NCBI GenBank assembly: GCA_964392065.1
Contig: CAYMOG010000004.1
Span: 10,595-74,594 of the forward strand
Direction: 5' to 3'
Origin: JASBZA01 sp964392065
GTDB taxonomy: Bacteria > Bacillota > Clostridia > Saccharofermentanales > Fastidiosipilaceae
Length of the DNA: 64,000 nt
Shown: piece after piece, positions 46,732 to 56,337 of the stretch
Layout: every line of letters starts with the position of its first letter
How positions within the stretch are numbered: the first letter of the stretch is position 1
Notes under the pieces: generated by a model
Told to the model about the DNA's origin: nothing
The model's input: only the letters and a program-made list of their open reading frames with translations
Databases searched by the model: none
Made by a program: the position numbers and the translations under genes

Positions 46732-47873
46732 TACACGTCCTCCATCAGAATAGCGTCCACTTCAATCTTATGATAGAACTCCTCCAAGAGTTCTTCTCTT
46801 AAGCTGTCAATTTGAATCCGATCGAACAGAGGAGTTAAGAAAGCCGCGGTCATTAAACGACTCGCCTGCACCTTGTTGAGACCTCTACTCTGTAAATAGA
46901 AGAGCTGATTCTCATCAATTTGTCCCACCGTCGCCGCATGGGATGCCTCCACATCATGTTCATCGATAAGAAGAGTAGGATCTGCATACGCCTGAGCCCC
47001 CTCTCCTAACGTCATGAAACGATTTTCTTCACGTGCTTTAGTAGAATGTGCTCCCTTAGCAATATCCGCAATACTTGCAAAATGTCCGACACCACCTGGA
47101 GCAACTACACCATGATTATGAATCGTAATACGCTGATGAGGTTTATGGGCATAAATATGGCTCACATAACTCTGGCTCACGTTGTTTTGGCCAAAGGACG
47201 CACCGCCCGTATTCGCTTCTGCTCCTTCTCCTTGAAGATGTACTTCACCTTTCTCAACCAGAGAATCTTCCAAATTAATTGAGGTCCAATTAAACTTCGC
47301 TCCAGCACCCACTTCAGCGTGATAGAGGCACAGTTTCATTTCATTTTTGCTTAGAAAAGCTTTGGCCTGAGGAGAAATAGGATGAATGTAATAAACTTCC
47401 AACTGAGAATAATCAGCTAGATTCATGTTTATTGTAATATTACGAAACTTCTCATCTTCAGCCTCAGGGAAATCGGGGTCTTCATTCTCTCTGGCCTTTT
47501 CCAAAATAATGATTTTTGCTGCTGCATGATCCGGAATTGTAATTTCCAAATGAAGGGATTGATTTGGGGCTAAATGCGGAAATAAAATGGGGAGAATAAC
47601 TTCTTCTTCTTTCTCCTCTAGACGCAAGTGCCAATAATCCTTACCTCTCGCCAAGTCTTCTAAGAAAATCGATTGAAGCTTCTTCGTCTCTACTTGATGA
47701 AGATTTTTCTCCCAGAGTTTCCACTGTTTATCCGCAAGAGGCTTACGGGCAAGTGCCCACTCTGTAGGTATATCATCGATGTCACGCAAGGCCCAGGTTG
47801 CATCATCCATAGGAGTAAAACTCGGATAACTCTCCAAGCCATATTTCTCTAAAAATTTAATCTTCGTTTTCAT
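46731..47873 (-). CDS. sufD: Fe-S cluster assembly protein SufD
   Basis: 380 residues from the ATG at 47873, which follows GAGGTG by four bases. SufB paralogue that pairs with SufB and SufC. Beta-helix with SYVSHIYAHKPHQRITIHNHG (in parts SYVSHIYAHKPH, ITIHNHG), ADPTLLIDEHDVEASHAATVGQID-type block containing the conserved His, and YLQSRGLNKVQASRLM near the end. Sequence is diverged in the first 100 residues, as usual for SufD. Confidence 0.9.
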   Translation of the reverse strand: MKTKIKFLEKYGLESYPSFTPMDDATWALRDIDDIPTEWALARKPLADKQWKLWEKNLHQVETKKLQSIFLEDLARGKDYWHLRLEEKEEEVILPILFPHLAPNQSLHLEITIPDHAAAKIIILEKARENEDPDFPEAEDEKFRNITINMNLADYSQLEVYYIHPISPQAKAFLSKNEMKLCLYHAEVGAGAKFNWTSINLEDSLVEKGEVHLQGEGAEANTGGASFGQNNVSQSYVSHIYAHKPHQRITIHNHGVVAPGGVGHFASIADIAKGAHSTKAREENRFMTLGEGAQAYADPTLLIDEHDVEASHAATVGQIDENQLFYLQSRGLNKVQASRLMTAAFLTPLFDRIQIDSLREELLEEFYHKIEVDAILMEDV

Positions 47874-47881
47874 ACGACACC

Positions 47882-48715
47882 TCAAGTGAATAGTTGGTCT
47901 AATTCATCGGCCAAAGGATCCTCTTCTGGATGGTCGATATCCCCTTGTTCTGCTTCTATCCCTAACTCACTTCTGAGCCATTCGTAGCCTTCTTCTTCTA
48001 GGCGTTTTGCCAATTCAGGTCCACCTGAACGAACAATTTCACCATGCATTAAAACATGGACAAAGTCGGGTTCAACGTAGTTAAGAAGTCTCTGGTAATG
48101 GGTAATCATTAGTATCCCTAATTCATCTCCACGCTCGTCTGCCATTTTCGTAATATTCTCGCCCACAATACGAAGTGCATCAATATCTAGACCAGAGTCA
48201 ATTTCGTCGAGAATAACGATAGAAGGTTCTAGCATCTTCATCTGTAAAATTTCATTTCTTTTCTTCTCACCACCCGAAAAACCTTCATTCAAATAACGAT
48301 CAGGTAAAGTATCATTCATTTCCAGCTCTTCTACTGCCTGATCTAATTGCTTACGGAAAGGGAATAGACCTATAGGTTTTTCTCTTTTTGCATTCATCGC
48401 TGCCCGAAGGAAGTTTGCATTGGTGACACCAGAAACTTCAGCAGGATACTGCATCGCTAGGAAAATACCCTTACGAGCTCTCTCATCGACCTCCATCTCA
48501 AGTACATCTTCACCATTAAGTTCGACTTCACCATCTGTGATTTCAAACTTAGGATGGCCCATAAGGCAAGACGCTAAGGTGGATTTACCCGTTCCATTAG
48601 GGCCCATAATTACATGGATTTCTCCACCTTTTACTGTGAGATTGACGCCCCGCAAAATCTCTTGTCCTTCAATTTGGCTATGTAATCCTTTTATTTTCAA
48701 AACGGGTTTACTCAT
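47882..48715 (-). CDS. sufC: Fe-S cluster assembly ATPase SufC
   Basis: 277 residues. ABC-type ATPase: Walker A GPNGTGKST, Q-loop with AMQYPAEVSGV, signature FSGGEKKRNE, Walker B IVILDEIDSGLD, and H-loop MITHYQRLL. It drives SufB-SufD during cluster assembly. It has an extra acidic tail of about 25 residues (EEDPLADELDQLF). First gene of the suf operon; AAAGGTGG precedes the ATG. Confidence 0.96.
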   Translation of the reverse strand: MSKPVLKIKGLHSQIEGQEILRGVNLTVKGGEIHVIMGPNGTGKSTLASCLMGHPKFEITDGEVELNGEDVLEMEVDERARKGIFLAMQYPAEVSGVTNANFLRAAMNAKREKPIGLFPFRKQLDQAVEELEMNDTLPDRYLNEGFSGGEKKRNEILQMKMLEPSIVILDEIDSGLDIDALRIVGENITKMADERGDELGILMITHYQRLLNYVEPDFVHVLMHGEIVRSGGPELAKRLEEEGYEWLRSELGIEAEQGDIDHPEEDPLADELDQLFT

Positions 48716-48867
48716 GTAGTAAAACCACCTTTCTTCTATTCAAATTTCCCTCTTGGGGTTTGTTCTCTTATGCATATTACGACGCATAGTGCAACGATAA
48801 TTATAGTCTTGAATAGGAAAGGATTTACTTCGTTATGTTACTGTTTTACGGGATTATAAAAGAAGAA

Positions 48868-48885
48868 GCCTAGTAAACTAAGGCG
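48868..48885 (-). terminator. Possible terminator after the PhoR-like gene
   Basis: GCC(T)TAG pairs with CTAGGC, one bulge, four-base loop; on the minus strand it is followed by TTCTTCTTTTATAAT. Short and imperfect, but placed 45 bases after the histidine kinase stop and before the suf operon. Confidence 0.4.
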
Positions 48886-48929
48886 CCCTGTGCGTAAAGT
48901 CACACTACAAATAATAAATTTACTTGGCG

Positions 48930-50315
48930 CTAGACTTGTGGGAAGGTAACCGTAAAAGATGTTCCTTCGCCTAGTACGCTTCTCACATGTACCGAACCAC
49001 CATAGAGAGACGCTATATGTTTGACAATAGCAAGGCCTAGTCCTGTGCCACCCAACGCTGTGGACCTAGACTTTGAAACGCGATAAAATCTCTCGAATAT
49101 TCTGGGTAAATCTTCTTCTGGAATTCCTATACCGTTATCTCTAACCACGATAATGCCTCGACCTCGCTCTTGTATCGACTCAACCCAAACATCTCCTCCA
49201 AGACGATTGTATTTAATCGCATTACTTAATAAATTCATTAATAATTGTTTCATTCGACTCGCATTTGCTCTAATTTGGAAGTCAGGATCAACAAGAAGAT
49301 GTAATTGGACTTGATGTTTCGAAGCAAGAGGCTCTAGTTCTACGAAGAGCTCATCCACCGTAGAATATACGTAAAAAATTTCATTTTTATTATGATGTAC
49401 ATCACCTGTTTGAATTTCAGATAGTTCAAGTAAATCTGAAATCAAAAATTGTAAGCGATCGGCTTCTATGTCAATAATTTCATAAAATTGTTCTGCGTCT
49501 TCAGGACTACGTGGCTTGCTGCGGAGTAAATCGATATAACCACTAATAGACGTGAGCGGTGTTTTCAACTCATGGGTGACATTGGCTACGAAATCTTCTC
49601 GCATACGTTCTAACTGTTTCATATGGCTAACATCTCGAATCACAGCAAGTGCGCCCAATTCTCCACGAATATTAAGAGAACGCACATACACTTCAATAAT
49701 TTTCGCTTCTCTATTGCCACTTATATTAAGTTCTTCCGTTAGTTCACCGCCTTTTCCCATGGCTTGTACCATAAGTGACCAAACGTGGTTATAATTCATA
49801 CCACGCAAGAACACAAGATCTTCATTATTTGTAGTGTGGATAAGATTTTTCGAGCCTGCTAGCAATTCATGAACTAACGGTGTTTCTAAGAGAATTACAC
49901 CTTGTTGATTGCAAAACATGACGCCTTCATTTAGACCTTCAAGTATGGCGCTTTGGACCTGGCGCTGTTCTCTACCATCAGAGAGAAGATCAGAGACGCC
50001 TCTACCCATCTCTTTAATCCCATAATCCAATTGCTCTAGTACATGTGAAGAGACTCTACTTAGTGCAGAGAAATCCTCTTGTACAGGGGAGAAATCGCCT
50101 TTGGCCATACGATTTAAGTTGGACAGTAGATACTGAATACGTCTCCTATAATGATATATGAAATATAGCCCTGTGATTAGACATACACTACCTACTGCAA
50201 GACACAAGATGGAAAAAATCGCTGGCCAAGCATAGACTAGACCAACGACTCCTAACACTAATAATACACCACTTAGGAATAATAAAATGCTGTTTGCTCG
50301 TAATGAATTTCTCAA
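48930..50315 (-). CDS. phoR: PhoR-type sensor histidine kinase
   Basis: 461 residues. Two N-terminal membrane segments (about 9-55) with almost no extracytoplasmic loop, a short HAMP-like linker, a PAS domain (about 122-232), HisKA with the phosphorylated His248 in NVTHELKTPLTSISGY, and an ATPase domain with NLLSNAIKY, VVRDNGIGI and GGTGLGLAIVKHIA. Start is TTG, nine bases after GGAG. The lack of a sensing loop fits PhoR, which reads phosphate status through PstSCAB and PhoU, both encoded upstream. Confidence 0.9.
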   Translation of the reverse strand: MRNSLRANSILLFLSGVLLVLGVVGLVYAWPAIFSILCLAVGSVCLITGLYFIYHYRRRIQYLLSNLNRMAKGDFSPVQEDFSALSRVSSHVLEQLDYGIKEMGRGVSDLLSDGREQRQVQSAILEGLNEGVMFCNQQGVILLETPLVHELLAGSKNLIHTTNNEDLVFLRGMNYNHVWSLMVQAMGKGGELTEELNISGNREAKIIEVYVRSLNIRGELGALAVIRDVSHMKQLERMREDFVANVTHELKTPLTSISGYIDLLRSKPRSPEDAEQFYEIIDIEADRLQFLISDLLELSEIQTGDVHHNKNEIFYVYSTVDELFVELEPLASKHQVQLHLLVDPDFQIRANASRMKQLLMNLLSNAIKYNRLGGDVWVESIQERGRGIIVVRDNGIGIPEEDLPRIFERFYRVSKSRSTALGGTGLGLAIVKHIASLYGGSVHVRSVLGEGTSFTVTFPQV

Positions 50316-50318
50316 ATC

Positions 50319-51017
50319 CTAGTTCTCCACTTGCTCGGCAAAATAGTAGCCAACACCTCGAACAGTCTGAATATATTGTGGGTTTGCTGGGTCCTCTTCA
50401 ATCTTCTGACGAAGATAACGCACGTGTACATCTACTGTTCTTGTATCTCCATAATAATTGGTTTTCCATACTCTGTCTAACAGAATATCGCGAGAGAATA
50501 CTTGGCCAGGATGTTGCATCAAGACATAGAGTAAATCAAATTCTCTAGTCGTTAACTCAATAGCTTCCGAACCTTTTAGCACTTTGCGTTTACGCGCATC
50601 GATCTGAATCCCGCTCACATCAAGGGTTTCTTCTAGAGATTCCGTTCGAGATTTACGCCGCAGCAGTGCGCGTACACGGGCAGGTAATTCTCTTACGCCA
50701 AAGGGCTTAGTCAAGAAATCATCTGCACCGAGCTCTAGCCCTAAGACCTTATCCATTTCTTCGGATTTCGCCGTAAGCATAATTACTGGGATATTCTGAT
50801 TTGCATTATCTTCTCTTAGTAGACGTATAACTTGTAGCCCATCCATCTCAGGCATCATCCAGTCTACGAGAATACAATCCGGCTTCTGGCGCTGTAGAGC
50901 TTGGAATAGTTGCTTTCCATCAGAAAATGTTTCGACTTGCATGCCATTATCTGTTAGGGCCAACTTCGCTAATCGCCTTATATTTGCTTCATCATCCACA
51001 ACATAAATCAGAGACAT
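50319..51017 (-). CDS. phoP: PhoP/PhoB-type response regulator
   Basis: 232 residues. Receiver domain with acidic pocket VVDDE and phosphoacceptor Asp52 in DWMMPEMDG, Lys in FLTKPFG, then an OmpR-type winged helix with LTTREFDLLYVLMQHPGQVFSRD, VDVHVRYLRQKIE and GVGYYF. With the adjacent kinase it should activate pst genes when phosphate is low. The Pho boxes upstream of pstS are its likely site. Confidence 0.93.
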   Translation of the reverse strand: MSLIYVVDDEANIRRLAKLALTDNGMQVETFSDGKQLFQALQRQKPDCILVDWMMPEMDGLQVIRLLREDNANQNIPVIMLTAKSEEMDKVLGLELGADDFLTKPFGVRELPARVRALLRRKSRTESLEETLDVSGIQIDARKRKVLKGSEAIELTTREFDLLYVLMQHPGQVFSRDILLDRVWKTNYYGDTRTVDVHVRYLRQKIEEDPANPQYIQTVRGVGYYFAEQVEN

Positions 51018-51019
51018 TT

Positions 51020-51688
51020 TTAATCTTCATCCTCATCTTTGTTTATCTTCTTATGCTCTCCAGTGACTTGGTATGCACCCCACTCGGCAATATTTGTAGC
51101 ATGATCGGCAATACGCTCAATATACTTTGCAATAAATAAATAATCCGTGGCTTCCGATGCATGTGTATAGTTATTTTGGAGAAGCTGCGTTAATTCTAGA
51201 ACGGCTTTGGTAAACATTTCATCTACGGAATCATCTGCTTGTGCTACTTCTCTTGCTAATTCCATATCTTCACGAACGAAGGAATCAATAGCGTCCACAT
51301 ACATTTCTCTTCCCTTTTCTAACATACGTAAGATAAGGGACGGCGTTTTCTTCACATGGAAGTTCGGATTGGTCATCATAATTTCACAAATATCTGCGCA
51401 TTGATCCGCAATACGCTCAATATCCGTAATAACCTTCATACAGGCTGTGATTCTACGTAAATCTGTTGCAATAGGTTGCTGTAAGGCAATAAGCGTGAAA
51501 CATTGGCGCTCAATATTACTCTCCATGGCATTAATATAATGATCATTTTCATAAATATTTCTGGCCAGAACGAAGTCATGATCTTTCAACGCTTTAATCG
51601 TATCGCCAACTACACGATCAACTTTTGTACCCATATTACTGACGTCATTTTTAAGTTCTCGTAGTTCTTTGTCAAATAAACTTCTCAT
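51020..51688 (-). CDS. phoU: Phosphate transport regulator PhoU
   Basis: 222 residues of two related three-helix bundles with the metal-binding E/DxxxD pattern (DIERIADQCADICE and YIERIADHATNIAEW). PhoU links PstB to the PhoR kinase and represses the regulon when phosphate is ample. Position between pstB and the regulator genes matches that role. Confidence 0.95.
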   Translation of the reverse strand: MRSLFDKELRELKNDVSNMGTKVDRVVGDTIKALKDHDFVLARNIYENDHYINAMESNIERQCFTLIALQQPIATDLRRITACMKVITDIERIADQCADICEIMMTNPNFHVKKTPSLILRMLEKGREMYVDAIDSFVREDMELAREVAQADDSVDEMFTKAVLELTQLLQNNYTHASEATDYLFIAKYIERIADHATNIAEWGAYQVTGEHKKINKDEDED

Positions 51689-51766
51689 GATTGTCCTCTC
51701 TTTCGTTACCCGTAGGTCAATGATTCCAGTATAGCACGTGGAGCTTGGGCCTATGTCCCATAAGCC

Positions 51767-52570
51767 TTATCCGAAACGTCCGGTAATATACTCCTCGGTA
51801 CGTTTGTTCTCCGGATTTGCAAAAATTTTCTGTGTTTTATTGTACTCAATTAGCTCACCTAAGTAGAAAAAAGCGGTATTATCCGAAATACGTGCAGCCT
51901 GATTCATTGAGTGGGTCACGATTATGATTGTATAATCTTGCTTTAAACTCTCCATGAGTTCTTCAATTCTACCTGTGGCGATAGGGTCTAGAGCAGACGT
52001 CGGTTCATCCATGAGAATAACGGATGGTTGTAGAGCAATAGCTCTCGCGATACACAAACGTTGTTGTTGACCACCAGAGAGTTTTGTACCATTCTTGGCT
52101 AAATCGTCTTTCACTTCTTCCCATAAAGCCGCTTGGCGCAGAGAATTTTCTACGACTTCATCAAGAAGTTGCTTATCCTTAATCCCCTGGCAACGCAGAC
52201 CATAAATGACGTTATCATAAATACTCATAGGAAATGGATTAGGGTTTTGGAATACCATGCCTACCTCGGTCCGTAAGCGAACGACATCGAGTTGATTGGA
52301 ATAAATATCACGGGTACCGAGTTTAATCTTCCCTTCAATCCTACAGTCGTCTACTAGGTCGTTCATACGATTGAAGCAGCGTAAGAGAGTCGACTTACCA
52401 CAGCCCGATGGACCAATAAAAGCCGTCACTTGATGGGCTGGAATTTCCATTGTGATATTCTTCAAGGCCTGAAATTTCCCATAAAATAAGCTCAGATTAT
52501 CAATATCAAACATCACGCCATTGGCAGAGAGTTGTTCCCTATTTTGTTCTTGTACTTGAGGTTCTTGCAT
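51767..52570 (-). CDS. pstB: Phosphate ABC transporter ATPase PstB
   Basis: 267 residues. Walker A GPSGCGKSTLLRCFNRMND, signature LSGGQQQRLCIARA, Walker B VILMDEPTSALDP and H-loop IVTHSM; the C terminus EYITGRFG is typical of PstB. Energises phosphate uptake through PstC and PstA. Three bases separate it from pstA. Confidence 0.96.
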   Translation of the reverse strand: MQEPQVQEQNREQLSANGVMFDIDNLSLFYGKFQALKNITMEIPAHQVTAFIGPSGCGKSTLLRCFNRMNDLVDDCRIEGKIKLGTRDIYSNQLDVVRLRTEVGMVFQNPNPFPMSIYDNVIYGLRCQGIKDKQLLDEVVENSLRQAALWEEVKDDLAKNGTKLSGGQQQRLCIARAIALQPSVILMDEPTSALDPIATGRIEELMESLKQDYTIIIVTHSMNQAARISDNTAFFYLGELIEYNKTQKIFANPENKRTEEYITGRFG

Positions 52571-52573
52571 TTT

Positions 52574-53857
52574 CTATTCCTTCCACTTCTTGTTTAATCT
52601 TGAAGTAACTAACTTAATACTGATATTTAGGAGGAGTACCATGATTAATACTACGATTGATATGGCAGAAGCCAATTCGAAATTAGGTTGTTCGCCACTC
52701 ATTATCGACCAGATTTGAACGGCTAGCGTGGTCGCTCTCCCCGTAATATTAGGTCGGTCTACAATAAATGTACCCATAGTATAAATAAGGGCAGCAGACT
52801 CACCTATAATGCGGGAAATAGATAACAGCCCCGCCGTTAAAATTCCTGGTAATGCATTGGGCAAAACCACTTTAAATATTGTTTGCGTACTGGTTGCCCC
52901 TAGAGCTAGAGAACCCATCCTGAGATTATTCGGTACAGCTATAAGCGCTTCTTCTGTTTGGCGAATAATAACAGGAAGTAATACTACGGTCATAGTAATA
53001 GCGCCGAGTAATATATTCGGAGTGGTCGCCCCAAAAGCAGCCGTGAGAGGGAAAAACACCGCCATACCCATAAGCCCGAAGACTATGGAGGGTACACCAT
53101 TAAGCATTTCAATAGATGCTCTAATTAATTCCGTGAAGCGATTACGCTTGGCAACTTCATGCAGATAGATCGCTGCAAAGATGCCTATAGGCAAGGCAAT
53201 AACAAGCGTTAATCCAATTACCATAAGGGTAGCGATCAATGAGCCCCTGAAACCTCCACCTAAACCTTCGTAATTCAAAGAATTTAAGCCACTAGCATCG
53301 GAATCTAAAATTTCTATCAATTCTGCCGCATCATGCTTACGCACTAATCCAGCAGACTTCTCTTCACCTTCTAGGTTCGTATAGCTAAATCGTGTGAAGT
53401 TCATCCCTATCCCAATCGTTTCAGAATCACCTTGAGTAGGTCCTGCTATAGCATTAATAGCAGAGTCTAGAGGAGAGCCTTCCGCTTTACGCGTAAGTAT
53501 CATGAGTTCATTATTAGATGCATCCCGTTCCGACTTAACCCCGAACCCAAAACGTGTTGAATAAAATTCACCTTCTTCGAGATTATCAGGAACAGGGAAG
53601 TCTCCAGCATCTCCTGCCGTAAATTGAACCATATGTTTTTCTGTATGATAATTCCCTGTAATCATATCCCAGTTGAGACTATCCCAACCACGAGTAAATA
53701 CATAGAAGAATACAGAGCCCAGTACAAATGCAGCTAATATAAAGGAAAAATACGTAGCAATGTTCTTCGAGCTGTCCGATATTTTCCGCGTTTTATTCAT
53801 CCCTCGATTAGCGTGGATCTTCTCACTAATTTGATCTGATGTATAGCGTCTACTCAT
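52574..53857 (-). CDS. pstA: Phosphate permease PstA with large extracytoplasmic insert
   Basis: 427 residues, against about 280-300 for typical PstA. After the first membrane segment (about 34-56) there is an insert of about 130 residues (about 65-195) with no hydrophobic stretch, facing outside. The permease domain follows with the EAA loop LRMGSLALGATSTQTIFKVVLPNALPG (in parts: LALGATSTQT, VVLPNALPG). The role of the insert is unknown; extended PstA proteins exist in other Bacillota. Overlaps pstC by 8 bases. Confidence 0.92.
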   Translation of the reverse strand: MSRRYTSDQISEKIHANRGMNKTRKISDSSKNIATYFSFILAAFVLGSVFFYVFTRGWDSLNWDMITGNYHTEKHMVQFTAGDAGDFPVPDNLEEGEFYSTRFGFGVKSERDASNNELMILTRKAEGSPLDSAINAIAGPTQGDSETIGIGMNFTRFSYTNLEGEEKSAGLVRKHDAAELIEILDSDASGLNSLNYEGLGGGFRGSLIATLMVIGLTLVIALPIGIFAAIYLHEVAKRNRFTELIRASIEMLNGVPSIVFGLMGMAVFFPLTAAFGATTPNILLGAITMTVVLLPVIIRQTEEALIAVPNNLRMGSLALGATSTQTIFKVVLPNALPGILTAGLLSISRIIGESAALIYTMGTFIVDRPNITGRATTLAVQIWSIMSGEQPNFELASAISIVVLIMVLLLNISIKLVTSRLNKKWKE

Positions 53858-54818
53858 TCGTCACGCCTCCAATCTTACGCTTGACGATCTGAATGGACAT
53901 ATTGGTCACAAGTACGATTACCATCAAGAGGATACCAATAGAGAAGCGAATATCATAATCTAAACCTGTCGTTTCCTTGAGCCCTGCCAACATAGTCGAG
54001 GTTAAGGTTCTGGTAATATCGAAAACATTCCAGGTAGGCCCAATTAGAGCATTACCTGCGACCATGGTAACGGCTGTGGCCTCACCGAAGGCACGACCTA
54101 AACCTAGGACTAAACCTGCAAAGATTCCAGATTTCGCCGCACTTAGAACCACCTTGAAGTTCGTTTGCGTCTTGGAAGCACCTAGGGCAAGAGAACCTAA
54201 CTCTAATTGCCTGTCCACTGCAGCAATAGCATTAATAGAAATAGATGTAATGGTCGGAAAAATCATAATTGCCAAGAGGATCGCTACCGTTAGCTGGGAT
54301 AAACCGCCTCGCGTGCTTTGGCCAAAAAAACCTGCCACATGATCAACAAGCTTCGTGATGCTACCGGCGGCAAACACACCATAAACTACCGATGGAATGG
54401 CGGCAAGCAGCTCAACAATGGTCGTAAATAAGCCTCGCAATTTCCGGGGTGCAATCTTCACTATAAAAAGAGCGGTAAGTACGGATACAGGGAAGGCTAC
54501 AATGGCAGCCATAAAGGCCGATACAAGCGTGTTAATAATGATATAGCCTGCACCATAGAAGGGAGGATTCTGATCTGGACGCCAGGTTCTTCCCGTTAAG
54601 AAATCCCAGAAGTTTTGTTGGCCGTGGGCGTATCCTGGTAAGAAAGGTCTTATCCCCCGTAGGCCCACGAAGATAAAGATGATAACAATCATAAGGGCGG
54701 AGATTATACCAGCTAGAAGAAATAAGGTGCGGAAAAATTTATCCACCGCTTCTCTCCTCTTAATCGCTTTCATACTGATCAAATCTCTCACTTTGGCTGC
54801 TGGTTCGTTTTTATTCAC
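53850..54818 (-). CDS. pstC: Phosphate permease PstC
   Basis: 322 residues from the GTG at 54818, eight bases after AAAGGAG; a TTG two codons earlier is too close to that site. Six membrane segments, EAA loop LGSLALGASKTQTNFKVVL and LGLGRAFGEATAV. Pairs with PstA to form the phosphate channel. Confidence 0.93.
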   Translation of the reverse strand: MNKNEPAAKVRDLISMKAIKRREAVDKFFRTLFLLAGIISALMIVIIFIFVGLRGIRPFLPGYAHGQQNFWDFLTGRTWRPDQNPPFYGAGYIIINTLVSAFMAAIVAFPVSVLTALFIVKIAPRKLRGLFTTIVELLAAIPSVVYGVFAAGSITKLVDHVAGFFGQSTRGGLSQLTVAILLAIMIFPTITSISINAIAAVDRQLELGSLALGASKTQTNFKVVLSAAKSGIFAGLVLGLGRAFGEATAVTMVAGNALIGPTWNVFDITRTLTSTMLAGLKETTGLDYDIRFSIGILLMVIVLVTNMSIQIVKRKIGGVTNE

Positions 54819-54896
54819 GTACAAGCTCCTTTCGATGCCTGAATGGTCTTATTGATTGTGGAAGAATGTTAAGACACTAAGATTATTCAGAATAAT

Positions 54897-54931
54897 AGGC
54901 TTAGTCTATCGGCTTGGATGAGACTAAGCCT
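54897..54931 (-). promoter_or_regulatory. Intercistronic hairpin between pstS and pstC
   Basis: AGGCTTAGTCT pairs perfectly with AGACTAAGCCT (11 bp stem, 13-base loop). On the minus strand it is followed by ATTATTCTG, not a strong T-run. Hairpins here in other pst operons protect or end the pstS message so that more binding protein than permease is made; the same is inferred. Confidence 0.65.
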
Positions 54932-54982
54932 TATGGCTATACTATACGATAATGGACTATAGTTTCTAGTACATTTTACGTA

Positions 54983-56085
54983 TTAGTTTAATTCTTCCCA
55001 ATTTGTAACAGCACCTGTAAAGATGTCATACACTTGTTGTTTCGTTAGACTTTCTAAAGCACGCTCTGCATGTACCACAACGACAACAGCGTCTTGACAA
55101 TACACACCGGTCTGAGCGCCCTGGCTTACGTCTTCTGTTCCATCTTCTTTGAAGTCACGAGAAGCAAAACCGATATCTGCACTGTTGGCTGTATCTTTTT
55201 CGTCTCCTAAAGTACGTTTGAATCCATCACCAGAACCACTGTGGTCCGAAACAAACTGAACATTACCAGCTAAAGGCTTAAATGCATCAATAGCTGCCTC
55301 CAGAGTCTTCACAACCGATGTGGATCCTCCTGTACGAATGGTGTAAGAGGAGTTGTCTTGGTTCACGATGGGATGTTCTTGTGCTAATTCTGACCAGGCT
55401 GTTCCTGCATCTACATCAACAATACCACCTTCTGAATCAATGGCTTCACGACCTTCTGTAGAATTTACTAAGAAATCTACGAATGCTGCGACCAATTGTT
55501 CGACTTCTTCGGATTCATAGTCTCCTTCAGCACGCGTAACGTAGGCAAAAGGTCTTTTTAATGCATAGCTCTCATCAAGAACTGTTTCTACAGATGGCGC
55601 AACACCTTCATAGGATACAGGATGAATATTATTGCCTTCGAAGTCTGTAGTTAGGGAAACGTAACCAATAGCATTGGAATCGGCACCTACTTTGGACGCC
55701 ATATCACCGTTTGCAGAAACTTCTAATGCTGTCCCTACAAGTTCACCTTCAAAACCGATTAATTCTTCAAATGCGCCTCTTGTTCCAGAACTAGAATCTC
55801 GGGTATAAACATTAACAGGACCCGCTTCTACAGAACCACCTTCATTGGCAGTGGTCTCACTTCCTTGCGTCGTCTCATTTCCTGGAGTTGTAGTATCAGA
55901 TGNNNNNNNNNNNNNNNNNNNNNNNNNNNNNNNNNNNNNNNNNNNNNNNNNNNNNNNNNNNNNNNNNNNNNNNNNNNNNNNNNNNNNNNNNNNNNNNNNN
56001 NNTCAGATGTATTACATGCGGCCAAAGCGCCTGCTGTGAGCACACCCACTAAGCCTAGACTGAAAAATTTAGTAACTTTTTTCAT
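54983..56085 (-). CDS. pstS: Phosphate-binding lipoprotein PstS (contains assembly gap)
   Basis: Phosphate-binding lipoprotein. The N terminus (MKKVTKFFSLGLVGVLTAG) ends in lipobox ALAAC, followed by NTSD. A gap of 100 N (55903-56002) follows. Beyond it come a TTTPGNETTQGSE linker, then the binding protein: VYTRDSSSGTRGAFEEL, the DMASKVGADSNAIGYV loop and, further on, a second similar region (RTGGSTSVVKTLEAAIDAF, HSGSGDGFKRTL). The last half therefore looks like the start of another PstS-like lobe, as expected for the domain order. The two gap flanks share TCAGATG, and joining them at that overlap keeps the frame open. Confidence 0.88.
55903..56002. other. Assembly gap of 100 N
   Basis: One hundred unknown bases, a standard scaffold spacer. 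Both flanks read TCAGATG, and merging them restores a continuous reading frame (NTSD-TTTPGNE) in PstS, so the true gap may be zero or contain short linker repeats. Confidence 0.98.
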
Positions 56086-56157
56086 ATTGTTTTCTCCTTA
56101 TTTAGCATAGATTGCTTTTCTCTTCTACGACTGCAAAATATTTCCTTTTGCAAATCG

Positions 56158-56217
56158 ATTATCATTGTAAAATGCTTACGTTAAATCTGTGTTAAGGCGA
56201 GATTAAGGCAGGTTAAA
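56158..56217 (-). promoter_or_regulatory. Pho boxes and promoter of the pst operon
   Basis: On the minus strand four TTAA(C/T) blocks (start positions 56216, 56206, 56195 and 56184) are spaced 10, 11 and 11 bases. This matches PhoP/PhoB box spacing (direct TTAACA-like repeats every 11 bp). The last block occupies the -35 position for a GATAAT (56163-56158) 16 bases on, as in phosphate-activated promoters. pstS starts about 70 bases downstream. Confidence 0.8.
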
Positions 56218-56337
56218 GTTTGTTATAATTTCTTGTATTCCACAATTTGTCTAAAAGACTATTGGTTTTTTGGCTTACTTTGGTATGATAAACAACAAAT
56301 CCTAATACGATTATCCTAGTGGAAACGGAGATGGAGT

